A DNA stretch of 64,000 nt from Epiperipatus broadwayi (GCA_028023455.1 JAQFVV010012396.1:21574750-21638749), one strand, 5' to 3'; counted from the stretch's first letter, positions 23,177-39,020 are shown. A program made the numbers and translations. Notes: a model not told the origin generated them from the letters alone.

Positions 23177-23570
23177 ATGATTAAATATAGGGGATTTGAA
23201 TTCAGACTTTCAAGCACCCACCAACTATCCACACTATCTCATACAATTGATACATATGACCACATACATATAGAAAAGATAAATAATCACCAATATACTT
23301 ATTTCATGCTAAGCCAACATTCATCACTTGGTTCAGATTATCATCTTCTACACATATACATAATCAGTGCTTAGTTTATATTAAGATAGAAAATCCTCAC
23401 ACTTTAATGGACAGGCTTCAATCTACTCCAACCTCCAACTTTTCAGCAATCCATATCATTGAAAATCTGATGATGAAAAGTCCAAATCCCATGCTGATGC
23501 CAACATTATTGCCACGCCCATGTTGACCTGAAGTCGTTCTGACCCCTCATGTAAAGGATCTTATCCAATA
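23177..23570 (-). repeat. dispersed repeat family C, near-full copy
   Basis: The reverse complement follows 59600-59962 block by block: GAGGGGTCAGA, AGGTCAACATGGG, ATCATCAGATTTTCAAT, GTAGATTGAAGCCTGTCC, TTAAAGTGTGAGG, a (TA)-rich link, then GATAGTGTGGATAGTTG and a B-box-like GAATTCAAATCCCC. Length is about 390 bp. The tRNA-like piece is at the 3' end of the element as read on the minus strand. No coding capacity is seen. Confidence 0.8.
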
Positions 23571-24845
23571 GTTTTTTAAAAAATAAAAAAAAAAAACATA
23601 AAAAAGGAAGAGTTCTGCTTTAGAATAAATTATATATGAGTTTATTTACACAATCACCTCTACTTATGTAGAATATACATATGTTTATCGTCTTTTGCTG
23701 AAATGTTCAATTTTACAGGGTTTTTTTCTTTTACTAAGAGTTCTTTGCTTTTTGAAAGATAAAAAGCATAATGTCTTTTTGTATTGATTTGTTTTTGCTT
23801 CACTTTTCCACATTAACAGTAAAAAAAAAAAATCTACTGTTGTCGCAGTTTTCAACTGTTGTGCTTCTTTGTTTATTGGAAATCTTTTCTATTAAACATC
23901 TTTTTTTGTTTTTGCTGTTATATTTAAAATAATTTATTGTGTTTTAATTATAAACACATGTTCACACAAAATATATATGTTGCATGTACAAATACATACT
24001 TGTTGATTTTGTGATTGAAAATAGGTATATATACTTTAAAGAATCCTTAACTTTAAAATACTTGGCTTTTTTTTTAATAAGTTAATATTTTTCTTCTAAC
24101 TCTTAAGATATCACTTAGTTTAGAATATTTTTAATTGTTTATAAGAAATGAACTTCGCTTGAAGGATTATTAATTTAAAATATCGAAAATTGTTTCATAA
24201 CATACATATAAAAAATATGCTAACAAATAATCACTACATAGCACTTTATATTAACCCCATTATTTTAATGTCCAGTATATGTAAAAAAAATACTTTCTTG
24301 ATTCCCCTTTGAGGTTTTAAAAGTAATAAGCAGCAAAATTTTAATATCCACACTATACATTATGGCCTTTGCATTAAATGAATAAATGGTTCGTTGCAGA
24401 CTTATTCACCAACACACATCATTCACTACTGCGAATTGCACTGCCTTTTTGCATTTGAATTTAAGAAACAAAAACATCAGTAGAATTTTTTGAAGACATG
24501 ATAAATGTGTTAGTAAATTTATTTAATTTTTTTTTTTTAGATCTTTACAATACTGACACAAAATTAAATGTTTTTCTTTTTATTGGTAAGCTGAAAAGTC
24601 GTAAGTCAAGACAGTAATTAGTGAACAAAATTAGAGAATGATAAGAATATTCTTATTGCTAATGGGTTATAATTTTATAATGATTGTTTATTTATGTTTT
24701 TTACAATTGGCAATCAATTTTATTTGAAGGAGGATTACAGGAGTTAGAAGAAATGTGTAATATTAATGAAACATATTTAGTTATTGTGAAATTTAAAGGT
24801 TAAAAAAGTCAATTGATTTGAAAATGAAAATATATTTAATTATAA
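23571..24845. other. AT-rich non-coding DNA
   Basis: No gene is recognised. Poly(T)/poly(A) runs are frequent. Confidence 0.55.
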
Positions 24846-24849
24846 AGAC

Positions 24850-27420
24850 TTGTCATGTTTAATGGGACTCACAATAAGTAAAAAGTGGAAGAACAATATT
24901 ACAGGGATTCATAGTGCTTCAGTCAATAGCAAGATTACTTATTTATTTTAATGAAAGATACCAAATGCAGATAATTCAGATTTGTGCCACAATAAGAACT
25001 CAGTGTGATGAAGAAGAAGATAATTTTTATAAAGATATTCAAAATATTTTTTTTTATTATATCAAAATTATTTTAAAATTACATGTAATGGGAGATGTTA
25101 TTAATAGAAAAGCAAAAGAGTTGAAGTGAAAATATTGCGGGTAAATTTGATTATAGTCACAGAAAAAAAAAACTCAAATGTGGAAAATTTGCAGAAAAAA
25201 CTACTAAACACAATTGAATCTGAAATTATCTAAATGAAGATATAATAAAATTAAAGTTTATTTTAAACTAACAAAAAAATATCTACATTAAATTTATAAT
25301 GTTCTTAATAAATCAACACAAGAAATGATAATTAATGAATGAAATGTAACATACATCTTAATGCAAACAGAAAAAAATATTAAAAAATACATTATAAATA
25401 ATTGATATCTTTAACTGTCACATACACACACACACATAAATAAATTAAAATTAAAATATACTAATTCTTTTAAAATAGTGATGGATTTTAAAGATGGTTC
25501 AGCCTTGACTAATGACAATAAGATAATTAATACTCTATTTAAAAATGAAAAATTAGCTGATATAAAAAGGCAGCAACTTACTAATAAATTTACTAGTAAA
25601 TTTGTATGAAAACAAAGAGGAATATTAAAATAATTTTAAATGATTCATTAAAGGAATTAATTACATAGAATTCTGGTACAGGATAGAAAAAATATTTTTA
25701 ATGATATAAGAAAATGTAAAAGTGAATTGTCAAGAAAAGTTATAGAAGAAAGCACTCAAAAATTTTATACAATATATTGCTATTGGAAGAAAAAGTGTTT
25801 CAGAAATAAAATATTAATCTATAACTAAAAAATGAGAAAACAAAAAATATGTAAAATAATTTTATAATGAATTATATATATAATAGTAAATGACAAAAAA
25901 CAAAATAGTGCTATAATTACAACTTTTTCTGAATTGACAAACATTTTAAATGAAGAGAAGAGACATACAATTAAATCTCTGAAGAAAGAAAAAGCTTTAA
26001 AAATATGATATTATTATTATTATATTAAAATAAGCAAGTAAAAAATACAAAAAAGAATGTCAAGCATTGTTAGCTGAGAGATCATCACAGCTATCTTGCA
26101 AGCAAGTAGTTGGTTGCAGATGGTTGTGGGTTCGCCTCCCAGCCGATGCTATAACATATGAAAAAAAAATACAAAGAATGTTGACAAAATTATATATCAA
26201 ATGTCTAAATAATAAAAATGCAGTAGTAATATTCATATTTAAAAAAGGGTGATAAAAGACATTTGAATTTACAGACATTTAGTTTTTTATTAATTCTCTA
26301 GAAGATATTTATCAAGATAATTACAAAATATCTGCAGTGAGCTTTAGATATAAAAAAACCAAAAGAACATGCTAGTTTTAAAAGTTGTTTTAAGCATAAT
26401 ATTTCATATCAAAATATTGATGAAGATTCTACAATGTCCAATACATACCAATTGCAATTATGCTTTGAATTTATAGATTATGGAAACACATTTGACTTTA
26501 TAAGCTGCTTCTAATCATTAAAGCTTTGAACCAATAAAATATAAATCCAAGACATTGTAAGATTCTGAAAAATATTTAACAAAATGCAATAACAGTGATT
26601 AATTTATATGGTAATACTAAGAAGATTAATTTTGATAAGGTGCCATTATAAGGTGATTCCATATTTCTAAAACCTTTGCATCAGTTTTATAAGAAGAATT
26701 TTGTATAAAAATAGGAAACTAAAGTAATAAAAAATATATGGGGATTATTTAAATCAACCAGATTTTGCAAATAATATGACTGTCTTTGCAAATAATGCTT
26801 TAGAATTTTAAGAATTATTGCAAAAATTATCTGATAAAAGTAATAAAAAAAATCTAAAGGTAAATGCTAAAAGATTTAAAATAATGTACAATAAATTTTC
26901 TCAGAAAAAATAAAATAAAGATTGATAATCATAGATTAGAATAAATAAACAACTACAAATATTAATACAGATAGAAACATAAAGGATAAAATTAATCATA
27001 GAATTAATTAAACAATGATGAAATACTTTTAGTAGAAGTAACTTAATAGTAAAAGGAAATATGTCATTAGGTTTGAAAAGAAAGATTGTTTTAATAGATG
27101 TGTTTTATTAATTTTGTTTATTGATTTAAGAATGAAGTATTTAACAGGAGATCAATACAGAAATTTCAAACACTTCAATTAAATATAAAAAAATGTGTGT
27201 CAGGTGTAAGAACAGATTAAATATAAAATACATGTGTAAGAGAACAAAATGTATCATTAACATTATTGAAAATATTAAGAGATTAATATAGGCCTCATAT
27301 GAAATAAATGAAAGAACTAAGAAAGTTTGTTTATATCATGCAAAAAATAGCTATATCAAAAGAAACTGAATTATATTCAAGAAGTCTTTTTTCTGTTTAA
27401 AAATTTGTGTGATGATTTAT
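24850..27420 (+). pseudogene. RTE-type LINE, nearly full length, heavily decayed (endonuclease + reverse transcriptase)
   Basis: The protein can be followed in pieces. Endonuclease: LNERYQMQIIQICA is best seen as FNERYQMQIIQIC, CDEEEDNFYKDIQN and MGDVINRK (the family's MGDFNAK) at 24935-25115. RT: NAVVIFIFKKG at about 26217-26250, LQLCFEFIDYG (block with the first catalytic Asp) near 26453, then FANNMTVFANNALEF and ELLQKLSDKSNKKNLKVNAK at 26764-26870. The C-terminal region after the RT can be traced to about 27400. This order and these blocks are those of the RTE clade. The FADD catalytic pair reads FANN (26770-26775) and many stops and frameshifts interrupt the ORF, so the copy is dead. A SINE is inserted at 26066-26172 before the RT. 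The exact 5' and 3' ends are not visible; no (TGA)n tail remains. Confidence 0.85.
26066..26172 (+). repeat. tRNA-derived SINE, copy 3, inserted in the RTE element
   Basis: It reads TTAGCTGAGAGATCATCACAG, CTTGCAAGCAAG, GTGGGTTCGCCTCCCAGCC (B box) and GATGCTATAACATATG followed by nine A. RTE coding similarity stops at the left edge and resumes after the A-run, so the SINE inserted after the LINE. The 72-residue minus-strand ORF over it is a SINE artefact. Confidence 0.85.
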
Positions 27421-27535
27421 AATTACTATGACATTAAAATTATATACATATAAATGTATTTTTCTTCTTCATTTTCATATGTATTGATTTCTACATTACA
27501 TATTCCCAACTTTCTTAAGCAGTTCAATAATACTA
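27421..27535. other. AT-rich spacer between RTE remnant and hairpin motif
   Basis: No feature is seen; it may include the 3' UTR of the RTE copy. Confidence 0.4.
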
Positions 27536-27537
27536 TG

Positions 27538-27624
27538 TTTTATATCAAAACTATTTAAATATTGTAGGTCTGATGATGACTGCAGGACAGTCAAAACTGT
27601 AAGAATAAAGTTTTGATATAAAAA
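27538..27624 (+). ncRNA. hammerhead-like core motif inside a 15-bp inverted repeat (candidate, probably inactive)
   Basis: Seen: CTGATGA at 27570-27576, then a perfect 6-bp hairpin TGACTG-CAGGA-CAGTCA (27577-27593), then AAAC (27594-27597). The whole is flanked by a perfect inverted repeat, TTTTATATCAAAACT at 27538-27552 and its complement at 27610-27624. Known: hammerhead ribozymes have CUGANGA, a helix II hairpin, then GAAA, and Penelope-like retroelements carry such motifs. Against it: the expected G of GAAA is A here and I cannot draw convincing helices I and III with a cleavage triplet. A related hairpin followed by AAAAC lies beside a Penelope-like relic at 52.4 kb. It may be the 3' end of a decayed retroelement. 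Confidence 0.3.
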
Positions 27625-27771
27625 AGGTACTTACGTATTAGTTCTGTGACAAGGAGCACATATTAGACATGCTGCTCCTTTTCACATTTGTATCTGCTGA
27701 TAACTTCTTTGTAATCTTGTGATCTGACCAAAATAACATGTATGTGGATCTTGCACATGATATACACCAAA

Positions 27772-28056
27772 AAGGTACTTACATATTAGTCATGTGACAT
27801 GGAGTACTATTAGACATGCTGCATCTTTTCACATTCAAATCAATCCATTGATAACTTTTTTGTAATCTTGTGATCTGATCAAAATAACTTGTATCTTATA
27901 CATGATATTTCACAAAAAATTATGAAAATAACATGAACACAGATATTTTGTACATGATATTTTTCCAAGATTTACAAAGTTATCAGCAGGTTCAATATGT
28001 ATGTGAAAAAAGGCAGTATGTCTAATACATGCTCCATGTCACAATACCAGTACATT
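27772..28056. repeat. MITE-like unit made of two facing copies of the Merlin-like end
   Basis: GGTACTTACATATTAGTCAT with CTTTTCACATTCAAATC, TTGATAACTTTTTTGTAATC and TTGTGATCTGATC, repeats 27626-27766 at an offset of about 146 bp. TTACAAAGTTATCAGCAGG...ATGTGAAAAAAGGCAG...GCTCCATGTCAC at about 27970-28045 is the same sequence inverted. This is a palindromic, non-coding unit of about 285 bp. Confidence 0.7.
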
Positions 28057-28079
28057 TACTAACATTGCAAAGATGTAAA

Positions 28080-28720
28080 ATTTGATTAAACAGTTCATTT
28101 TTAAGCAATTAATATGAGATGCCATTAATATGTTATATATGACTTATCACAGGAGAAATACAAAAATTCACCATACTAAATATATAAAAATTGACCAAAA
28201 TATTGATATTAAGCAGTTCATTTTTAAGTTATTAATGTGAGATGTCAAGGGCAGCATATCAGGAAAAAAATACATATTAAACAGTTCATTTTTAAGAAAT
28301 TAATATGAGACATCATAAAATCAATATATATGTCAAGAGGGAAAGCATGTAATATATGACTTATCACAAGAGAAATATACATTTAATAACACTACTAAAC
28401 ATAAAAAATATGCTCATCTCCTCCCCAAAATTACAAAGATATTATTACAAAAAAGGCATGAAATATATATAACATTTTCACTAAATATATATAAAATTTG
28501 ACAAATTGTTAAATTACAAAGATTTCCTGATATATGATTTTAATAAAGGCATGAAATATATACAACATTTTCACTAAATTTATATGACATTTAGAGGAAA
28601 AACTATTAGACATAAAATTTGACTAAAAAAAATCCCTAAATTACAAAGATTTCCTAATATATGACATATACAAAATTTATATTAAAAACTATGACTAAAT
28701 TATCGAAATTTCTAAAATAT
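28080..28720. repeat. degenerate short tandem/interspersed repeats inside the Merlin-like element
   Basis: AACAGTTCATTTTTAAG followed by ATTAATATGAGA or a variant occurs at about 28090, 28212 and 28275. ATATATGACTTATCACA with AGAGAAAT occurs at about 28133 and 28350. AAAGGCATGAAATATATA with ACATTTTCACTAAAT occurs at about 28453 and 28544. AAATTACAAAGATTTCCT occurs at about 28514 and 28635. Together they form an array of diverged units of about 60-220 bp. Confidence 0.7.
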
Positions 28721-29059
28721 TATTTATGAAAACATAAAATATACACCTATATTACTGTGCAATAAATAAATGTAAGTGGTCTATTGAACTTTATTAATAG
28801 GTCGATCAAATTTTCCATGTACAATGGAGATTTCAAGTAAAACTTTTACACTTTTTCCCTCCAAAATAAAAGCATGATTATGGAGAATTGATTGTGTGAA
28901 TGAGATTTAAACATTTTTTAAAAAATAAAATCAAAAAAAAAAAAAGACATTTTGTTACAAAATAAAAGCAAAGAAAAAAATACACAACTTTTATTAGTAA
29001 TTTATATTGATGGCCAATTATTTTTTGTATTGTTCAATATGCAAATGAATATATCCTCA

Positions 29060-29907
29060 TCTTTATGACGCCTATGCCACATAAATTCAGCCAAATACAA
29101 ATTGAGGTGTTTCCAAGATGTTTCTCATTGCTGCTTATTATACCATTTTGTGGAACCCCAAAATATTTCAATGTTTTGGGTATGGATGCCTGTTTTTGGA
29201 TTGATAAAATTATATTTGTGGTTCACATGAAAATGGTTGTTCACTTTTATATGCTTTCCAACAATCAGAATATACGGTCGAACCCTCATTTACATTTTTC
29301 TGCATGGCTTCAAAAATTGCCTCTGTCTTATTATTAATTCTAATAATAGAACACTCATCAGTCTCTCTACACAAGCCACCAAATATTCATTATTTAAGAA
29401 AAATGCATCCAAATTGGTTTTTCCTTTTGGAAAATAGGCTCTCACCTTCCTGTACAATTTTATCAGGTCCTCCAATTTTTTTGTCTTTCACATTGTATCA
29501 TGGTATTGGTACAAACTTCCCACATTCAGTCTATCACCATCTTATCTGCTAAGCCAAGTTATATTTTGTCCCATTCTATGGACATTAATTTCTGAGCCCA
29601 ATTATATATAAATCATATGTCTGTTAGAAATGGGATTGTAAAACCCTCCAATCATGTTACTTCTGGATGCTAATTCTACTGTTGCAATCACAAACATTGC
29701 AACACCATTACCTGCCCAACATATGAATATAAATGGTCATAGGATGGGCATTTGGACACATTTTTTGAGATAGCAGGATTCCTCTTTCTTGGAAATATGA
29801 CATGGTGTTCATTTCTGTTGATAGCAGTTTCAAAATTGTCATCATTTTTGAACTGTTCAACAAACAACAACAACAAAGCATTTCATTACAAAAATTATGC
29901 AATGAAA
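29060..29907 (-). pseudogene. ISXO2-like (Merlin-type) DDE transposase, broken
   Basis: On the minus strand the order of blocks is that of ISXO2-like transposases. An N-terminal FQERGILLSQKMCPNAHPMT (zinc-ribbon type region with CPNxHxM) lies near 29810-29740, followed by a Cys-containing stretch with stops. Then KIGGPDKIVQEGESLFSKRK lies near 29485-29415, WIFGGLCRETDECS near 29395-29355, and VNEGSTVYSDCWKAYKS at about 29292-29241, with a weaker tail to about 29060. The family's first catalytic Asp (in the IDES block) is replaced here (EGES), while the YSD Asp of the second block is kept. Several stops and frameshifts divide the frame. Encoded between matching ends, it is the likely original transposase of this element, now dead. 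Confidence 0.8.
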
Positions 29908-30234
29908 ATTAATACAAAAGTACTGTTATTCATTCACTTACAATCAACTTAATTAAGCAATGGTGAAATTGGAACAAACAGTAACTATGAAGAAAAAAAT
30001 GCAATGACAGAAAAATTGCTACTAAAATCACACTGTTGTCAGAATGAAATCATGACAAAAACTGGGCAAAAAAAAGATGGAAAATCAGATAAAGAACATG
30101 TTTTTGATACAAGAGATCAGATATAGCAGGATTTATTTGACCTAATTGCAATGTTACACATTTATCATAGATGTGAAAAGGTGCAACAAGCTTAATATGT
30201 GTTGTGTCACAGGAATAATATGTAAGTACTTAAA

Positions 30235-30900
30235 AATAATATTGTTGAAGTGCTTAAGAAAGTTTGGAATGATATGATGAGTGAATTTTACAAATAGTTT
30301 GAATTAAAACATCTTATTCAACTAAATTTTATAAATAATAAGTTTAGAATGTTTTGAATTTAAAAATCAGAATTACTTCTATGTATATTAGTAAATTATC
30401 ATTAAACCTTTCTCATATACATTAATTTAAATGGATCCCTGGTATTATTATTTTTCCATAAATTTTATTTATTTTCTCTAGTTCTTTGAAAAATAATAGA
30501 TCTAGTTTAAACTTTATACATGTATTAAAATAATAAAAATGTAAATCAAAACAATCATTAAACAATTTTCCCTTCTAAATGTTTGAAATAATAATTTTAA
30601 TAAAATTATGCTATTAATTGCAATTATCTACCTTAAAGTCAAATTTATTTATGCAGGGATGATGCTTCTCCATTTTTAACTATTTAGATTGGAAAAGAGC
30701 AATGTGTCTCCTTCATTCGTCTAATATCTGCACATGCTTGTATGTACTATTTTTATCTATTATTCATTTTTATTTCTATTCATTATTTTTGTTTATTATT
30801 GCATCCTTTCTACTCATATTAAATTTCAGAATACAAAATTAAAAATTGCCACGAGAAATTATATTGTACACCCAAGTACCTTTCCTTGCATTAATTTATA
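30235..30900. other. AT-rich non-coding DNA
   Basis: Nothing recognisable. Confidence 0.6.
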
Positions 30901-30904
30901 TTAA

Positions 30905-31360
30905 ACTATCAAAGATCACATGATCACCATTCTTTAAGCTTACACAAACTATTTTCACAGAGACAAAACTCTCCATTCAGTAGCACCACTCAGTGCAACC
31001 TATAATATTCAATGGATGCATGAAGATTTGTACATAAAATCTATTTCTAGTGATGACTCATCCAATATCCCCACACTATTAACTTGGAAACATTATAGGT
31101 ATTTTTATTTTGCACTCAAAGCTTTATAGTTAGCTAAAAAGTAAAAGGTGATTGCTGTAGAGATGCATTAGATCCTAAGATCTAGTAGCTGTGTTGTCAG
31201 CTCCAAGTCTTCTCACTGATGAAATCTCCAAGCTAGAAAGTAGTCTGGAGATATTGGATGAGTAGGCATTAGCTATGGGTTTTATGCACAAACCTTCTTG
31301 CATCCATTGATTACTCTGGCTTGCAATGAGTGGCACTACTGTATGGAGAGTTTTGCTTCT
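30905..31360. mobile_element. foldback/MITE-like element family A, copy 1
   Basis: The left arm from 30961 (ACAAAACTCTCCATTCAGTA, CCACTCAGTGCAA, AATGGATGCATGAAG, ACTCATCCAATATC) is the near-complement of the right arm at about 31245-31356 (GATATTGGATGAGTAGGC, CTTGCATCCATTGATTACTC, GAGTGGCAC, TATGGAGAGTTTTGCT). The middle contains TTAGATCCTAAGATCTAG, also found in copy 2 at 40190-40210. Non-coding. An upstream GATCACATGATCACCAT is shared with copy 2. Confidence 0.8.
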
Positions 31361-32412
31361 GTGATTAATTTATATCCTTCTAAATATTTTTCCAATAAAG
31401 TATTAAAAATAGATTTATCTTTAAACATAAGAGAAAAAACTATGAAGTTGATTACACATGCTATTTTAAAATGCTTATTTATTTTCTTAAAAGAGCAGTT
31501 ACAGTGTAGAGAAAAAAAATTGCTCTTGGAAGCAGATGATTAAATATTTAAGATAAGCTAATTAATGTTGCTAATGTCAAAATTCCTGGTCAAAATTTAA
31601 AAAGAGAACTGAAATTTGACATAAAACTAAAGTCTATAAAACATTTGAAATCAGTCATGGCTCTAGGTATATACATATATTATAATGATATGTTTATTCC
31701 TAAATCTTTATATTAAAAGTAAAATTTTTACAAATGTTTACATTTGTTATCTATTTTGCTTTACACAATTCAATTTATTCGCTGATTAATTTTCTATATT
31801 TTGTTTGCATATGAGTTAATTAAATGATTTATAATAATTTTCAGAATGTTTATTTTCAAAACATTCCAACCTATAAATAAATGTTTGAAAAAGGAAAGTT
31901 TGTTACAATTTAGACTTTAATTAAAAATAGTTGAAGGATAATAGATATGTATGTGAATTTAGTTAAGATTATTAAGTAAAAATCTAACTACTGAAAGCTT
32001 ATAATACTTATTTTATAAAGTTTAAATGACTTATATTTTATTAATCTTCAGAAGTTCTAAAACATTAACTTTAAATGAGTGTATGAATATATCAAAATTT
32101 ATATGAAGATTTTAGTAGGCAATCCGTTCTAAAATCCTTATAACAATGTTATGTGAAATTATGAAACAAGAAAGAATAACAAAAAAGGATAATATAGAAT
32201 AAAATTTATATATTTGCAATCTAAATCTGCAGCTGATAACATAGGATGTGTTTCCTGTAAATATATATAGTCAGTGTTCAAATAACAAAATGCCTTGCTA
32301 GAAGCCCAGTCAAATGCCTTAATTTAACGTATATGTTTGATGGTTGTTATTTTACATGCATTTATAAGTCCTTGTCATTTTTATAAAAAATATATTTGTA
32401 ATACATTAAAAA
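31361..32412. other. AT-rich non-coding DNA
   Basis: No gene is recognised. The ORF spanning 31298-31543 begins in the foldback element and continues as AT-rich sequence without similarity, so it is not accepted. Confidence 0.55.
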
Positions 32413-32414
32413 TC

Positions 32415-32560
32415 AGCCTTTTCAAGCTATTGTGAATGCACTTTTTACGAGTCTTAATAATAAATGAATACTTTCACTCCCAACACAAGATATAGTATTT
32501 AAGAAAGAACAAAATGAATCCACTTGTTCTTTCCAACCCAAATGCTTATATATCAGCAAA
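32415..32560. repeat. single-arm copy of the hairpin element at 63.2-63.5 kb
   Basis: Shared in order with 63225-63355: AAGCTATTG, CACTTTTTAC/GCTTTGCAGA region, AATAAATGAATAC, AACACAAGATA, AGAATGAATC-like AAAATGAATCCA, and CCAACCCAAATGCTTATATA. The facing arm is missing here. Confidence 0.7.
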
Positions 32561-32934
32561 TATTAAGTACTGGAAATGAAAGTGTGAGGATAAACCACCC
32601 ACTTTAAATTACTGTTTACGATGTGAATGACGTCGACAAACTTATCTAGAATTTACTAATATAAATGTTATTGCAAAATTTCAACAATAATAAGTTATAT
32701 TTCATGAAATTGATCTTTAAAAATGGTGAGATAAGAAATTTATTCTATTATTATATAAGACATTTGATCACAACTATACCAGAATTCCTTGAGAGAAGTT
32801 ATTTATAACTTAGAGGAGCCAAATGAAACTTTCCTAAAATGTTGCATCACTCTATAAATTATAGAGGCAAATGATTTTGTATGAAGAAATCACTGCCTGG
32901 AGCCAATAAATTTATTAAGCACATTAAGCTTAAC
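32561..32934. other. AT-rich non-coding DNA
   Basis: Nothing recognisable. Confidence 0.6.
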
Positions 32935-33020
32935 TGATTGTACAGCTGCCTTACAAGCAGTTGTCCCAGGTTAGCGGGTCTGCATACCAGCTGATGCTAT
33001 GACACACACACAAAAAAAAT
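32935..33020 (+). repeat. tRNA-derived SINE, copy 4 (5' truncated)
   Basis: ACAGCTGCCTTACAAGCAG, TTGTCCCAGGTTAGCGGG, a decayed B box, then GCTGATGCTATGACACACAC and an A-run. The A-box half is lost or unrecognisable. It is closest in sequence to copy 1 at 6.1 kb. Confidence 0.8.
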
Positions 33021-33477
33021 TCTATACAAAAACATTTAAAAAAGAAACTTTCTCAGAGATAATAAAATTTCACTTATATACATATATTTTGCATGCATAT
33101 TTTTCTATGTTTTAGAGCTTTCAGAGATAATAGATTTACTGGCCAGGTAAAATAATTTTAATAATATTATTTTATTATATAATTATATGTGCATATAGTA
33201 CAATGCATGAATTTATGAATGATCAGATAGTCAACACTCATTATACTGTTTATGTTTCAACTGATGAGAACCAACTAAAGGATCTATCTTATCAATGTAT
33301 ATTTAAATACTGAGAAATTATATCCTTTTGCTTGCTTCACTTACCCGAGGATTTTGTATTAAACTCCATGAAAAATTTTAGTGCAATATCATTTGTTTAT
33401 TAAAATGATCTATAACTGCTTCTTGAGTTGATGGTTATAAGTTAATAGAAGCCATTTAAACTATTAATGTTATTTGA
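33021..33477. other. AT-rich non-coding DNA
   Basis: Nothing recognisable. The sequence ends at the (TTG)(TTA) tract. Confidence 0.6.
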
Positions 33478-35516
<2,039 letters not shown>

Positions 35517-35518
35517 TG

Positions 35519-38105
<2,587 letters not shown>

Positions 38106-38860
38106 AATTACAGTCACAATATTATTATTGTTTTAAACTTGAGATCATTAATCATTTATTATTTTTCATTTAAATATATTTGAAGATAATAAAATTAACC
38201 TTTGACTTTAAATACACATTATAGTAGAATCTTCATTCAATAAAATTTAAATAGAATATTAAGGGAAGCTCAACGTATAAATCCATATTGACATCTTAAA
38301 CCAAAAAAAAGAAATCATTTCCCCCTTATGTATCATTACAATTTTGGTGCAGCAAATTTGCACCTTGTATATAAATACTCTAAACAAGTTAATTTATTGG
38401 TATGTGACTGATAAGTGAATTGTTCACAAAGTATATATAAAATTTTATATCATGATAAATAAATTTTTAAAAGTATTTACTTTTCTCACTAGGATAAAAC
38501 AAACAGTTATATATATTTTTTTATTTTGAAAGAAAAAAGTCATAAATAGGATTCTATTATTTATATATGTTACTAATTTTAATTTATAGGCAGTGAAAGG
38601 AAGGAAGGCAGACTCTAGAGTACTATATTATGGTCAAATATTTATATTTACTAAAAGATTTTTTATTAATATAATATTAAATCATGTAAGTACTTTGTTA
38701 CTGCTTCACAATGCCTTAATTGCCACCCTCTTTTACAGTTCTGGCTGCTACAGAAATCTTCAGAACTACAACATAATACAAATATATGAATATAACTATT
38801 ATATATAAAGCTCGCAAAATAAGCTCTTAACATGCTTTGTAGAATAGCCCAAACCCAGAA
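38106..38860. other. AT-rich non-coding DNA
   Basis: Nothing recognisable. Confidence 0.6.
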
Positions 38861-38861
38861 T

Positions 38862-39020
38862 CGTTTTTGCTACTGGCATTATCAATGAGGTGCTAGGGTA
38901 TTCAAGCATTAGATTAAAATTACCAGAACAAGCCGGGCACTTTATCTAATGTATAATTATTAAGTAGAAAATCTGAAATTTTCAGACATGCATATATCTT
39001 CCAATTCAGCTATCTAACTT
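38862..39020. repeat. dispersed repeat R1, copy 2
   Basis: It matches 1-160 along its length, with similar spacing and scattered substitutions. It ends at AGCTATCTAACTT as copy 1 does. Confidence 0.8.

Larger units (their letters stand above)
27626..30229 (-). mobile_element. Merlin/ISXO2-like DNA transposon with terminal and internal related ends
   Basis: The left end (from 27626: GGTACTTACGTATTAG..TCTGTGAC, then CTCCTTTTCACATTTG) is matched, inverted and with changes, by the right end (about 30100-30229; on the minus strand AAGTACTTACATATTATTCC, TGTGAC, GCACCTTTTCACATCT). Between them lies a minus-strand transposase remnant of the ISXO2-like type. The same end sequence is repeated directly at about 27772-27912 and inverted at about 27950-28056, as if a MITE of the same family had inserted next to or inside the left end. 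The flanks are A-rich and no clear target-site duplication can be read. Merlin elements are the eukaryotic relatives of IS1016/IS1595. Confidence 0.65.

Noticed and set aside
26060-26278. Overlapping ORFs on both strands at 26.1 kb
   Set aside because: They arise from the G+C-richer tRNA-like part of the SINE inserted there.
29065-29552. Plus-strand ORFs of 61-90 residues at 29.1-29.5 kb
   Set aside because: They are shadows of the minus-strand ISXO2-like transposase remnant.
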